Source of the DNA: an uncultured Acidobacteriota bacterium
GTDB taxonomy: Bacteria > Acidobacteriota > Terriglobia > Bryobacterales > Bryobacteraceae
Length of the DNA stretch: 45,366 bases
Direction of reading: 5' to 3'
NCBI GenBank assembly: GCA_902825945.1
Contig: CADECY010000042.1
Span: forward strand, 1 to 45,366
Shown piece after piece: positions 1-8,795 of this stretch. Position 1 is the stretch's first letter. Each line of letters opens with the position of its first letter. The notes under the pieces were generated by a model. The model made no database searches. It saw only the letters and a program-made list of their open reading frames with translations, and was not told where the DNA came from. A program made the position numbers and the translations under genes.

Positions 1-287
1 CCCACATTGGAAACCAATCCTCACTTCAGGCTCATTCCCGGATTGGAAAATGCTCAGGCCGGCCAAGCGTGTCAAAGCAAAGTAGATATGTCCAAACGGG
101 TACCGGTGAGGCGGCGATGAGGAAGCCCATTACCGCCGTGGAGCGGCCTCCACCGGGCTCGCTCCCGAGCCTGTGGTTGTCCACCGCTTCTCGTGCCCCG
201 AAAAACTGAGGGTCATGCTGGTGTTCGCCCAATGAGAGATGCTTCTCACGGGCGCCGCCCGCAGCGGTTGCCGTACCTAATTCAGGC
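1..287. other. Intergenic end of window, no gene recognised
   Basis: This stretch lies downstream of the first minus-strand gene. Only short frames without recognisable sequence occur. A small inverted repeat (ATTGG, 3-nt loop, CCAAT, about positions 6-18) is visible, but it is too short to call a terminator. Confidence 0.5.
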
Positions 288-1946
288 CTAATTCCGGCTA
301 CCGGTATTCACCGTTGTGCTCGGCGCCGGCTGGGCCCGCGGCGTTTGGATCGGTTCGCCGATGAGCGGCGCCAGTCGATTTGCCGTGGCGGCATCACGCG
401 CCACGCCCTCGCCGTTCCGATAGAGGTTCCAAGCATGACGGGCAGCCACGAGATCTCCGGCGAGGCCGGCTTTCGTCCACCACTTCGCCGCCTCCGCGTA
501 GTTTTGCGCAACGCCTTTGCCGTTCGCGTACAACATGCCCACGGCAGACTGCGCGGCAACGTCACCGGACTCCGCGGCTTTCAGCGTGGACTGGAAGTGC
601 GCGCCCAAGTTCGTGGGTGGCGTGGCGCGGGAAGGTTCCTTCGCCTTCACCTCGGCCAACCACTTCTCCCAGCCTCCTTCGGGAGAACGCCGGCGAGGTG
701 TGCCGGGAGCGGCGGGCTCATACGCGGGCGCGAGCGCCAGTTGCGCCATGGCGCGCACGGGTTCGAACTTGTCCTGCAACAGCCCCACGAGCGCCTCGAA
801 CAACGCCGGATCCTGCCGTACGCCCTTGGTCTGGAAGCGCGCGGCGTGGCTGAGAGCGTCCACTGCGTGGATGCGGTCAGCCGGGCTGGCGCTTCTGTCC
901 GTTGCGGCCTGAATGATGGCGTTCCCCGCGGACTCGTAACGCCAGTTGGCGTACATGCCGAGCGCGCCCATCGCGGACCGGCGAACAGCCGGCTCCGGAT
1001 CAACGGCCAACTTCGCCAGCGCCGCCGTGGTGGAGGCGCTGTAGATGCCATGCTTGCAGGTCTCGGCGGCCGCGGCACGCACCGCCGCGTCTTTCGATTG
1101 GAACAGCCTTTCGAGCACCGCGCCGGCCGGGGCGCCACCCACGAGCGCCAAGGCGGGATAGTGTCCATTCGCCATCATGGGCGTGCCCTTCAGGAGCCTC
1201 GCTTCCTCAACCGACGGCGCGATGGTCTTGTTGCGGAGCCGCGTGGCCCAGCCGATCGCGTCGTCGTTGCTCGGGGGATGATAGCTCCGGTCCGCCAGTT
1301 CATCGAACTCGCGGTGGATCAGATGGTAGCCCTTGGCGCGGAGCCGCAGGTAAGCATCGCGCACACAGGAGAGGTGATTGTCGAGGTCGCGCCGGCCGAG
1401 CGTGAGATAGATTTCCGGCGCGCGATTCTCGAAGTCGATCGGTTCGGTCAACTCCGCTGGCATCAGCCAGGCGCCCCAACTGTAGCCGATCGCGGCCGTC
1501 ACCAGCCGCGGGTGCGTCATCATGAACTCCATCGAGATCTTGGAGCCTTCGCCCTTGCCGAACATGTAGACGCGCCGCGGATTGACCGGATATGTTTTGA
1601 TCGCCCATGCGATTAGCTTCTCGATGGGCTCATGGTCGGCAGGCCCGAACTTACGGCTGCGAGGCGCGGCGGCCAGCAGAATGTAGTTGCCGAGCTTGCC
1701 TTGTCGAAGCAGCGTCTGGCGGACCGGGAAAAGGTCGTTCCCCGTAGGCGTGTCGTGCTCCTGGAAGCAGAGGAAAAGGCCCAACTGCTTGGCCGGATCG
1801 GTGGTCTTGCCCGGCGCGACACCGTCGGGAACTTCGATGACGTATTTGACAACGGTCTTGCCCGAGTCGTCCCGGAGCTCTGTTTCCTGCTGCCAACCCA
1901 TCATTGGCGAGGCGAACAACACGGCGGCGAGGATGGTTCGATTCAT
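288..1946 (-). CDS. Secreted esterase-fold protein with HEAT-like and Sel1 repeats; nucleophile apparently lost
   Basis: The protein has 552 aa. It starts with a short Sec signal (MNRTILAAVLFASPMMG). Residues about 25-240 resemble the alpha/beta-hydrolase fold of feruloyl-esterase/PHB-depolymerase type (oxyanion strand LGLFLCF, elbow region, acid in LGRRDLDNH, possible His in SYHPP at 223). At the nucleophile elbow (130-134) the sequence is GKGEG, so Gly132 stands where GxSxG has Ser; a Ser occurs only at 135. Residues about 265-430 are alanine-rich helical pairs like HEAT repeats, and about 455-525 hold Sel1-like repeats (AAKWWTKAGLAGD). It may be a binding or scaffold protein rather than an active esterase. 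The ATG is preceded by a possible -10 (TATAGT, minus strand, 1976-1971). Fold assignment is from motifs only. Confidence 0.85.
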   Translation of the reverse strand: MNRTILAAVLFASPMMGWQQETELRDDSGKTVVKYVIEVPDGVAPGKTTDPAKQLGLFLCFQEHDTPTGNDLFPVRQTLLRQGKLGNYILLAAAPRSRKFGPADHEPIEKLIAWAIKTYPVNPRRVYMFGKGEGSKISMEFMMTHPRLVTAAIGYSWGAWLMPAELTEPIDFENRAPEIYLTLGRRDLDNHLSCVRDAYLRLRAKGYHLIHREFDELADRSYHPPSNDDAIGWATRLRNKTIAPSVEEARLLKGTPMMANGHYPALALVGGAPAGAVLERLFQSKDAAVRAAAAETCKHGIYSASTTAALAKLAVDPEPAVRRSAMGALGMYANWRYESAGNAIIQAATDRSASPADRIHAVDALSHAARFQTKGVRQDPALFEALVGLLQDKFEPVRAMAQLALAPAYEPAAPGTPRRRSPEGGWEKWLAEVKAKEPSRATPPTNLGAHFQSTLKAAESGDVAAQSAVGMLYANGKGVAQNYAEAAKWWTKAGLAGDLVAARHAWNLYRNGEGVARDAATANRLAPLIGEPIQTPRAQPAPSTTVNTGSRN

Positions 1947-2066
1947 ATGACGGCTTTCGTTTCGCTATCAACTATACCCCGATCGCGATGGCCGGTGATG
2001 GCATTCTCACGCGCGCGACTACGGGAGTCGCAACTCACGTGACGCGGTCGCCCATCCGGGTGCATT

Positions 2067-3191
2067 CTAAACGAACTTCGCGCAAACGGGAGCCGGGAGG
2101 GCGATGGGCTCTCCTTCCCGGCTCAACTTGCCGGTGGAGACATCGAACCGAAGCGGAAAGATCTGATTGGTTCGCTGCATTAGCGCAAACACCCATTTCC
2201 CGCTGGGATCCACGTTGAAGCTGCGCGCTCCGGCGCCGCCGGGTTGGAACGCCTCGATGAGCCGGGTAACTCCGCTCACCGGGTGCACGTCGAGGACGGC
2301 GATCGACTCATGACCGCGGTTGGAGATCAGCACATAGCGGCCGCTGGGATGCATGACGGCCTCGGCGGGCGTGACGCGGCCGGTGAAGCCGCTGGGCACC
2401 GTGCGCGTCACGCCGATTTCAGCGAAGACGCCGGACTTGGCGTCATAACGCAGCGCCGTGCAGCCCGGACCGGCTTCGTTGGCAACGTAGGCCCATTTGC
2501 CGTTCGGGTGGAACACGAGGTGGCGTGGATTCGCCTTGTTCACCAGCTTCAGTGGTGGAGCATCGGGGCGGCCGTCGCGGCGGTGGACGAAGATCGAGTT
2601 TAACCCGGTGTCGGTCTCGATCAGAAACTTGTCATCGGGCGAAAACACGACCGCATGGCAGTGCACCTGGACGGCCGGATCCGCGGCGGTGTGTTGATAA
2701 TGACCCGCGGCCTCGCCGATGCGGCCGTCACGGCGAAGCTTGAAGAGCGCCGCGCTGCCGGTGGCCCAATTGGCGGTGGCGAGGACCTTGCCCGCGCGAT
2801 CCACGGCGATGTGGCAAGGCATGCCGCCTCCGGACGGGCCGCGGTTCAACTCAGTCAGCTTGCCGGTTGCTGGGTCAATGGAGAAGGCGGTCAATTCGCC
2901 TGGTGTCTTGCCGTCCATCTCGATGTGCTCGTTCACCGAGTAGAGATACTTGCGATTCGGGTGTACGGCCAGGTACGACGGGTTGGCGGTCTTGGCCGCT
3001 AGCTCCGGCGCGCCCACGTTGCCGCTGGACGGCTCGAAGCGCGACACGTAGATGCCCTGACTCTCGCCAGTGCCGTAGCGCGGGCCCCCGGCGGTGTAGG
3101 TGCCCCAGTAGATCCATCGTTGCGTGGGCGCAGGCAATGCCGCCGCTGCTGCCGAGCCAATCAACACGCGCCGGGATAACATCTGGGACAT
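2067..3191 (-). CDS. Lactonase-family seven-bladed beta-propeller (6-phosphogluconolactonase-like)
   Basis: The protein has 374 aa. The N terminus (LSRRVLIGSAAAAALPAP) looks like a Tat leader, so the product is probably exported. The body has the repeated pattern of the Lactonase family (PF10282): WGTYT near the start, then repeated YLAVHPNRKYLYSVNE, CHAVVFSPDDKFLIETD, HLVFHPNGKWAYVANE and AVMHPSGRYVLISNRG blocks. Cytosolic members hydrolyse 6-phosphogluconolactone; exported ones in this type of bacterium more often have unknown lactone substrates, so the reaction is left open. A possible -10 (TAGAAT) ends six bases before the ATG and there is no clear ribosome binding site. The gene stands between the esterase-like gene and the TonB receptor, all on the minus strand, with gaps too large to claim an operon. 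Confidence 0.88.
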   Translation of the reverse strand: MSQMLSRRVLIGSAAAAALPAPTQRWIYWGTYTAGGPRYGTGESQGIYVSRFEPSSGNVGAPELAAKTANPSYLAVHPNRKYLYSVNEHIEMDGKTPGELTAFSIDPATGKLTELNRGPSGGGMPCHIAVDRAGKVLATANWATGSAALFKLRRDGRIGEAAGHYQHTAADPAVQVHCHAVVFSPDDKFLIETDTGLNSIFVHRRDGRPDAPPLKLVNKANPRHLVFHPNGKWAYVANEAGPGCTALRYDAKSGVFAEIGVTRTVPSGFTGRVTPAEAVMHPSGRYVLISNRGHESIAVLDVHPVSGVTRLIEAFQPGGAGARSFNVDPSGKWVFALMQRTNQIFPLRFDVSTGKLSREGEPIALPAPVCAKFV

Positions 3192-3544
3192 TCATCGATT
3201 CTACGATGTGCACAGTGAACTCCGGCTCTCCGTCAGCGGAGGGGGGCCTTCCACCATCGAAAGTCTGCACGCCACGAACAATCGAAATGATCGCGTCCTC
3301 CGCGCTCATGCCGCAGGACTGTCGCAGTTGGCTGAACGGGGCGCGGCCCCCGACAACGGCCGCTCAGGACGAGTCTTCGCGGTCGATAAGCGCCGAAGGC
3401 CGTGAGAATCGCGCTCTCTCCCTGCGAAGAGGTGTTCAGGTTCTGGTTCTGGAGGGCCCCGCGGCGATGATGGGTCTCGACCACGGCTCTCGGTCTCCAC
3501 GCCGGCGTTGCTTCGTTTGAAGGCTGCTTGGCGAAGAGCGGCTG
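3192..3544. other. Intergenic stretch, no gene recognised
   Basis: This lies between the lactonase-like gene and the stop of the TonB receptor. The minus strand has short open segments (for example one starting at 3309), but none gives a recognisable protein and they overlap one another. Nothing is called here except the possible -10 at 3198. Confidence 0.5.
3198..3203 (-). promoter_or_regulatory. Possible -10 box of a leaderless promoter (lactonase gene)
   Basis: The minus strand reads TAGAAT, with six bases between it and the start ATG at 3191. This would put the transcript start at or next to the start codon. No good -35 was seen, so this is suggestive only. Confidence 0.3.
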
Positions 3545-6500
3545 CTAGAACAGGATCTTCAACCCGAACTGGATCACGCGGCCACCGGACGCGCCGGTGA
3601 TCACGCCGAACGTCGGGCTCGCCACCAGCGTGCCGGGTAGACCGAACGCACTCTGGTTGAACGCATTGAAGAACTCCGCGCGGAATTGCGTGTTGATCCG
3701 GTCGGTCAACGCGGTGTTCTTGATCAACGATAGATCCCACGACGCCGCTCCCGGACCACGGAGCGTGTTCTTGCCGAGATTGCCCAACCGGAACAACGGA
3801 GGCAACACGTACGCGGAGCGATTGAAATAGTAAGTATTCGCGTCGACCCCTCGGCGCCGGACATCGGACCCCGTGTCGATGCCCTCCAACTCGCCGGCCA
3901 CGACGTTAGGCCTCTGGTTGTTGCCGCTGCCCGCGCCCGTGCCGATGTTCGCGTTGTCACCCTGCGTATTGATCTGGAACGGCGGGCCGCTCTGCATGGA
4001 CCCGATGCCGTTCACCTGCCATCCGCCCGCGATCTTGCTCATCGCGCCACCCGCGTTGAGAAGCTTCTTGCCTTGCCCGAACGGCAACTCGTATCCGAAG
4101 CTCACGACGCCCCGGTGCGTGATGTCGAACGCCGAAGGTCCCTTGTTGCCGCGCAGGTCGCACCGGCACTGCGCGTTCGACGGAGTGCCGCCGAAGTTCG
4201 ACGAACTATGCGAATCGTCAATCGCCTTCGAGAACGTGTACGACACCAGGAACGACAAGCCGCTCGAGTACCGCCGTTCGAGCTTCGAAATGAACCCGTG
4301 GAAGGTCGACGAACCGCCGTTCTCGGTGCCGATGATCACGGTCGGGCTGAAGTTCGGGAATCGCACGCGCTGGGCGAGCGGCGCTGGCCGCGCCGGATCC
4401 TGCACGAGGATTCCTTCCCACTGTTGGAAGTTCGTGCGGCGCAAAAGGTGGTTGCCTTTCGACCCCACGTAGCCCAACTCGAGCAGCAGGTTCGAGGCGA
4501 TCTCGCGCTCGATGTTGAAGTTCCACTGCGGCAGATAGGGCGTACGGTAAGTCGAAATCGTGAACGGCTGGATCGTGCCCGAGGGCAGATTGGCGCCCGA
4601 CGGGAACAGCCGGTCGAGTTGCAGGTTCGGGACCAGCGGATCGGAATTGTAGTTCTGCACGAAGAAGAAGGGTGCGTTGTTGCGCAGGAACTGCGCTTCG
4701 TTGCCTTCCTGAATGTCGTAGAACAGCCCGAATCCCGCGCGGATCACGGTCTTGTTCAACGGCCGGTACGCCAAACCGGCGCGTGGCGCCCAGTTGTTTT
4801 TGTCGGCCGACACGATGGTCTTCGAGATCTTTCGTCCCGCATCGACTAGTCCCCGGCCCGGCACGAAAGCTTGCGAAGTATTGGCGATCAGTAGGCGTCC
4901 GGCGGGATCGTCGAAATCGAGAATCACGAAGCGGTCGAGCTTTTCGCGCCACGGCGATACGTACTCGTAGCGAAGTCCGAGATTGAGCGTGAGGCGCGAA
5001 GAGACCTTCCAGTCGTCCTGCAGGTAAGCCGAGTACATGTCGTTGTAGTTGTGCCCGAGTTGGTCGCCGTTGGCGGCCGCGGCGCTGAGCGGATTTCCAA
5101 GCAACAGGTCCGCGATGGCGCTGCCAGTTCCGGCTGGAGTCGCAGGCAGATTGGTGAACTGGCCGGTGAAGCTGAAACTGCCGCGATCATTGTTCGAGAC
5201 GCGCTGCGTGAGACGCGTGCGCCGGAAGTCGATTCCGGTCTTGAGGCTATGGGCACCGCGAATCAGCGTGATGTTGTCGACCATTTGCCACGTCTGCGTG
5301 ATCGCGTTTTGCGGGAACTGCGATCCCGGACCGATGCCGTTGAAGCCGCCCGTGAAGCCGAACGCCGGTAAACCGGACGAACTGGCGGGATCGGTTGTCG
5401 TATTGGTGAAACCGAAGATGTCGCGCGCTGGGTTTTCGCTTCCCGCGGCCTCTGGCGGCGTCAGATAGCGATTACGATTCAGTCCCACGCGCAGTTCGTT
5501 GATCAGCGACGGTCCGACCGTGTGGATCCAGTTGAACGCCGCGTTCTGCCCGCGCACATCGTCGAGCGTGCCGGTGAGCGGCAGCGTGCCGTATCGCGTC
5601 CGGATGTATTCGAGCGCCGAGTATCGAACGAAGATGTTGTCCTTCTGGGAGAAGCGATGATCCACGCGAGCGTTGCCCTGGTTGTTGTCGTTCAACTGAG
5701 CGGGGCTGCCTGCGTAATTGCGGCCGACCAGACCGCTGAAGTTCGGCGCTGGGAAGAAGGGGACAGCCTTGAGAGCACGTTGGGAGAAACGCGCCGCGGG
5801 GATGCGATTACCGGGGAACTGCTGGCGTGTGCGGTCCGCGGCATTGAATGTGAGCGGATCGAATATGCGGGGATCGCCTGGCGCGGAGAAATCGCCTTGC
5901 AGCATCTGCGGTGTCGGCACCAAACCGAAGCTGGTGCCGCCTGTGCGGATGCGCTGCCCTTCGTAATTGAGGAAGAAGAAGGTGCGGTCCTTGAAGACCG
6001 GACCACCGAATGTGGCGCCGAACTGGTTCTGTTTGAGCGGGGCTGCCTTACCGGGTTGGAAGAAGCTGCGTGACGCGAGCTTGTCGTTGCGGTGGAACGC
6101 GAACACGGATCCGTGCCACTCGTTGCTGCCGCTGCGGATTGCGGTCAGGATCTGGGTCGCGCCGCGCCCGAACTCGGCCGAGTACGCGTTCTGGAGAACC
6201 TTGAACTCCTGGATCGCATCGATCGACGGGGTCACCGAGGGCGTCTGGAACGAAACATCGTTGGTGTCGACGCCATCGAGCAGGAAGCTCACGGAGGTGT
6301 CGCGCGCGCCCACCGAGTTCACGCTGCGGCTGACGCCTTTCTGTCCCGCCGTCGCGCCGGCGCGCGACGGAACCACGCCGGGAATCAACCGCGCAAGCTG
6401 AAGATAGTCGCGGCCGTTGAGCGGCAGATCGACGATCTGCTTGTTGCTGACCACGTGGCCGATCTCGGAAGTATCGGTCTTGAGCAGCACCGCGCTCGAC

Positions 6501-6853
6501 GTGATCTCGATACGTTCGGCCACCTCGCCGACGGGAAGTTTCAAGTCGACACGCGCGGTCTGGTTCACCTCGAGGCGAACCTCGTTTACCACCTGCGTCT
6601 TGAAGCCGCTGCGCGAAACTTCGAGGCGGTAGGCGCCCGGAAGGAGGGCAGGGAACAGATAGCCGCCATCCTCGGATGACGTAGCGGAGCGAGTCTCGTT
6701 GGTCCCGAGATTGGTCAGCTTCACATCGGCACCGGCAATCATGGCTCCGGAAGCATCCGAGACGTTGCCGAGGAGACTGCCGCGTACGAACTGTGCGCTG
6801 GCTGCCGGCGTGAGCAGCGCGGTGATTGCAAGAAAGATCTGGATCTTCATCAT
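3545..6853 (-). CDS. TonB-dependent outer-membrane receptor with carboxypeptidase-regulatory domain (Oar-like)
   Basis: The protein has 1,102 aa from the chosen start. Order: Sec signal (MMKIQIFLAITALLTPAASA), a carboxypeptidase-regulatory-like beta-sandwich (about 20-110, GNVSDASGAMIAGADV), a plug domain (LPLNGRDYLQLARLIPG) and a long beta-barrel ending in ILF with the usual terminal Phe. It is expected to import a large ligand, probably an oligosaccharide or peptide, powered by TonB/ExbBD. The track frame opens ten codons earlier, but the ATG at 6853 is preferred because GGGAG lies eight bases upstream and the signal peptide begins there. A weak promoter pair (TTGACC, 6916-6911; CATAGT, 6891-6886; 19-bp spacer) is upstream. 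Large SusC/Oar-like receptors of this kind are abundant in Acidobacteriota. The ligand cannot be read from the sequence. Confidence 0.95.
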   Translation of the reverse strand: MMKIQIFLAITALLTPAASAQFVRGSLLGNVSDASGAMIAGADVKLTNLGTNETRSATSSEDGGYLFPALLPGAYRLEVSRSGFKTQVVNEVRLEVNQTARVDLKLPVGEVAERIEITSSAVLLKTDTSEIGHVVSNKQIVDLPLNGRDYLQLARLIPGVVPSRAGATAGQKGVSRSVNSVGARDTSVSFLLDGVDTNDVSFQTPSVTPSIDAIQEFKVLQNAYSAEFGRGATQILTAIRSGSNEWHGSVFAFHRNDKLASRSFFQPGKAAPLKQNQFGATFGGPVFKDRTFFFLNYEGQRIRTGGTSFGLVPTPQMLQGDFSAPGDPRIFDPLTFNAADRTRQQFPGNRIPAARFSQRALKAVPFFPAPNFSGLVGRNYAGSPAQLNDNNQGNARVDHRFSQKDNIFVRYSALEYIRTRYGTLPLTGTLDDVRGQNAAFNWIHTVGPSLINELRVGLNRNRYLTPPEAAGSENPARDIFGFTNTTTDPASSSGLPAFGFTGGFNGIGPGSQFPQNAITQTWQMVDNITLIRGAHSLKTGIDFRRTRLTQRVSNNDRGSFSFTGQFTNLPATPAGTGSAIADLLLGNPLSAAAANGDQLGHNYNDMYSAYLQDDWKVSSRLTLNLGLRYEYVSPWREKLDRFVILDFDDPAGRLLIANTSQAFVPGRGLVDAGRKISKTIVSADKNNWAPRAGLAYRPLNKTVIRAGFGLFYDIQEGNEAQFLRNNAPFFFVQNYNSDPLVPNLQLDRLFPSGANLPSGTIQPFTISTYRTPYLPQWNFNIEREIASNLLLELGYVGSKGNHLLRRTNFQQWEGILVQDPARPAPLAQRVRFPNFSPTVIIGTENGGSSTFHGFISKLERRYSSGLSFLVSYTFSKAIDDSHSSSNFGGTPSNAQCRCDLRGNKGPSAFDITHRGVVSFGYELPFGQGKKLLNAGGAMSKIAGGWQVNGIGSMQSGPPFQINTQGDNANIGTGAGSGNNQRPNVVAGELEGIDTGSDVRRRGVDANTYYFNRSAYVLPPLFRLGNLGKNTLRGPGAASWDLSLIKNTALTDRINTQFRAEFFNAFNQSAFGLPGTLVASPTFGVITGASGGRVIQFGLKILF

Positions 6854-6885
6854 GGAAGGGACTCCCTGGTCAGCTTTTCTCACTG

Positions 6886-6916
6886 ACTATGCGCCGATCA
6901 TAGCAAAAGCGGTCAA
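6886..6916 (-). promoter_or_regulatory. Possible sigma70-type promoter of the TonB receptor
   Basis: On the minus strand, TTGACC (6916-6911) is followed after 19 bp by CATAGT (6891-6886), about 32 bases before the start codon. The spacer is longer than ideal and the -10 matches only 4 of 6, so confidence is low. Confidence 0.3.
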
Positions 6917-7449
6917 TCTGGCAGCCGGCCAGATTCGGGCGCTCCAAACAGATTAGTCACCCCGAATCGGCGAACAAGCGCAACGCGGCCGCGCCGGTCA
7001 CCGCCAAATTTCTTCGACCTTCGCCTTCAGCGGGCCATGGAGATCACCCATCATGGCGATGGCGCCGAGATCGGACAGGTGCCCGGGCACATGGGCGTAA
7101 CTTCGATGCCCCCCGTCGCCCTTTTCAGCGCGAGCCGGTCTTGCGCAACGCCTCTCTGGCCGGCCTTGCGACTCAGCGATTGCGGCCTCGTGCAGGAGCT
7201 CCGCTGCTTGCCGCTATCGCGAGTTGCACGCGAATCGTGGGAGCTTTCTCCACGACCATCAACTGGTTCATATGATTGCCGTCGAATCCGTTCCGCTGCC
7301 CGCGCGGCTTGCGGTATGACTCAGCCGATTTTGCCTCACGCCGGAACTCCGCGCCCGAGACAGGCCGGGCGCGCACTTTGCGGAAGGCAGCCAGAGCGCG
7401 GCGCCAATTGCATACACGTCTCGCCGTCGCACCGCGACGATGTACACTT
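6917..7449. other. Intergenic stretch with coding-like minus-strand fragments, possible gene relic
   Basis: No intact gene. On the minus strand, several short segments in different frames read like protein: around 7260-7190 (NHMNQLMVVEKAPTIRVQ), 7095-7005 (SDLGAIAMMGDLHGPLKAKV followed by EEIWR and a stop) and 7005-6956 (AVTGAAALRLFADSG). The last resembles the ILGGNAxRLF tail of Amidohydro_2 proteins. Together this could be a decayed gene with frameshifts, but the family is not secure. Confidence 0.3.
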
Positions 7450-8223
7450 CTATTTCGCGGCGCGAGCGTAGTCGATGCGAACGGAATCGAACATGATCAC
7501 GCCTTTCGGCAACGTGTCCTGGTCGACCTTGTAGTCCTTCACGGCGCGCAGGCGGTCCGGTTCCTTGATCTCTCCACTGGCGGGCTTGGGCTTCACGGGG
7601 AACAACACGAAGATGATATCGAGGTTGACGTCGGCCAGCACCTTGCCGATGTCGTCGCAGCCATACTCCTCCGCCATGTCGTGGCGGGCGCCGAGGCAGG
7701 TCCACTGCGACGGATCGGGGCGAAGAGTCGCCGATTGCTCCGTCCAGTCGCGGGTCACACGGAGCGGCTGTCCAGTGAGCAGCATGTTGGCCGTGGTCTT
7801 CGCAGTCTGCGCTTGAGCGAGAAACAACAACTGAGCGCCCTTCATGTCCACCTCGCCGCGCACGCGAATGGTCAGCTTGGCGTTGGTCAAGTCGCGGCTG
7901 TAGTTCTCCTCGGCAAACCGGTTGCCCTTGTAGGGAAGGTTCGCTTCGTAGGGATCGCCGGTGTTGTAGCGGCGCTTGTCGGTGTACATCCACATCACCA
8001 TGTGAAGGTATCCGGCTCCGGGCGGCGCGTGATTGGCATCGAGCCACCATGGACTGTAGCTGTAGGCGGCGCCGTCCCAAACTGGCATGGCGTAGTAGCG
8101 GTCGCGATACCACCCTCCGGGGCCGTTATCGAAGGTCTCGAGGTAGTGATCCCGATCGGGGGCAGTCGTGCAACTCGCGGTAAATAGACTCATGGCGGCC
8201 GGGATCAGAGCGTTGCGTCGCAT
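7450..8223 (-). CDS. Putative lipoprotein of unknown function (beta-rich, possible carbohydrate-binding-like)
   Basis: The protein has 257 aa from the ATG at 8223. The N terminus MRRNALIPAAMSLFTASC gives a lipoprotein signal with Cys18 as probable lipidation site; the earlier in-frame ATG at 8319 would place 32 extra polar residues before it and is rejected. The body starts with HYLETFDNGPGGWYRD, a pattern common at the start of beta-sandwich domains that follow 'ETFDxGxxGW'. It contains strands such as AKLTIRVRGEVDM and a C-terminal VIMFDSVRIDYA, again like a jelly-roll carbohydrate-binding fold. I do not recognise a named family. The gene is flanked by gaps of about 570 bp on each side and appears monocistronic. 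Confidence 0.8.
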   Translation of the reverse strand: MRRNALIPAAMSLFTASCTTAPDRDHYLETFDNGPGGWYRDRYYAMPVWDGAAYSYSPWWLDANHAPPGAGYLHMVMWMYTDKRRYNTGDPYEANLPYKGNRFAEENYSRDLTNAKLTIRVRGEVDMKGAQLLFLAQAQTAKTTANMLLTGQPLRVTRDWTEQSATLRPDPSQWTCLGARHDMAEEYGCDDIGKVLADVNLDIIFVLFPVKPKPASGEIKEPDRLRAVKDYKVDQDTLPKGVIMFDSVRIDYARAAK

Positions 8224-8795
8224 ATTCGGCTTTCCCGATTCTAGCCGGCCGCGCGAGGCCGAACATCGGAGGGCCGTCAGGCATGAATCATGTGAGTTGC
8301 GCGATCCCAATTTCGACAATCATGAAGCCCCGATCGGAATGAAGCGGCGAGGCTTTTCGCGCGCTGACCCGTGATCGTAGGCCAGGGAGTTCGCCACGGC
8401 CGCGCAGCAGCGTTGAGGCAACCCCTGGTCACAACGGATATGGAGCAAATCGGCATGGGACCGATGAAGGAAAGAGCCATGGGCGGCGCCGTGTCGAGGT
8501 GGCGGCCGGTTCATTCAACGCTCTTTCCCGGAATGTACGATTTGAACCGGGACGAGAATGCCGCCCCTTTCGACCCGTATTCGCAGGCGAGATCAAACTC
8601 GACGTTCATGCTCCGGAGGTAGCCAGCCACCCACAAGTGGGCGAGACGTCTGGCTCATCGACGAAAAACAAGGGGGGCGATTCGAAACCCTCTTGCGCGC
8701 CGGCTCATGGAACGTCCGGTTGTCGGCCCGTGCGCAACCACTGCTTCACCTTCCAACGCGACCCAGTCGCCCGATGCCGGGCATCGGGCCGGCCT
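8224..8795. other. Intergenic stretch, no gene recognised
   Basis: This lies between the lipoprotein start and the stop of the acyltransferase gene. Short frames occur on both strands, but none has a recognisable product, ribosome binding site or codon pattern like its neighbours. Confidence 0.5.

Noticed and set aside
345..1616. 423-codon plus-strand frame
   Set aside because: It lies antisense to the esterase-like/HEAT/Sel1 gene, is rich in Arg/Gly/His and has no recognisable sequence, as expected for a shadow frame in GC-rich DNA.
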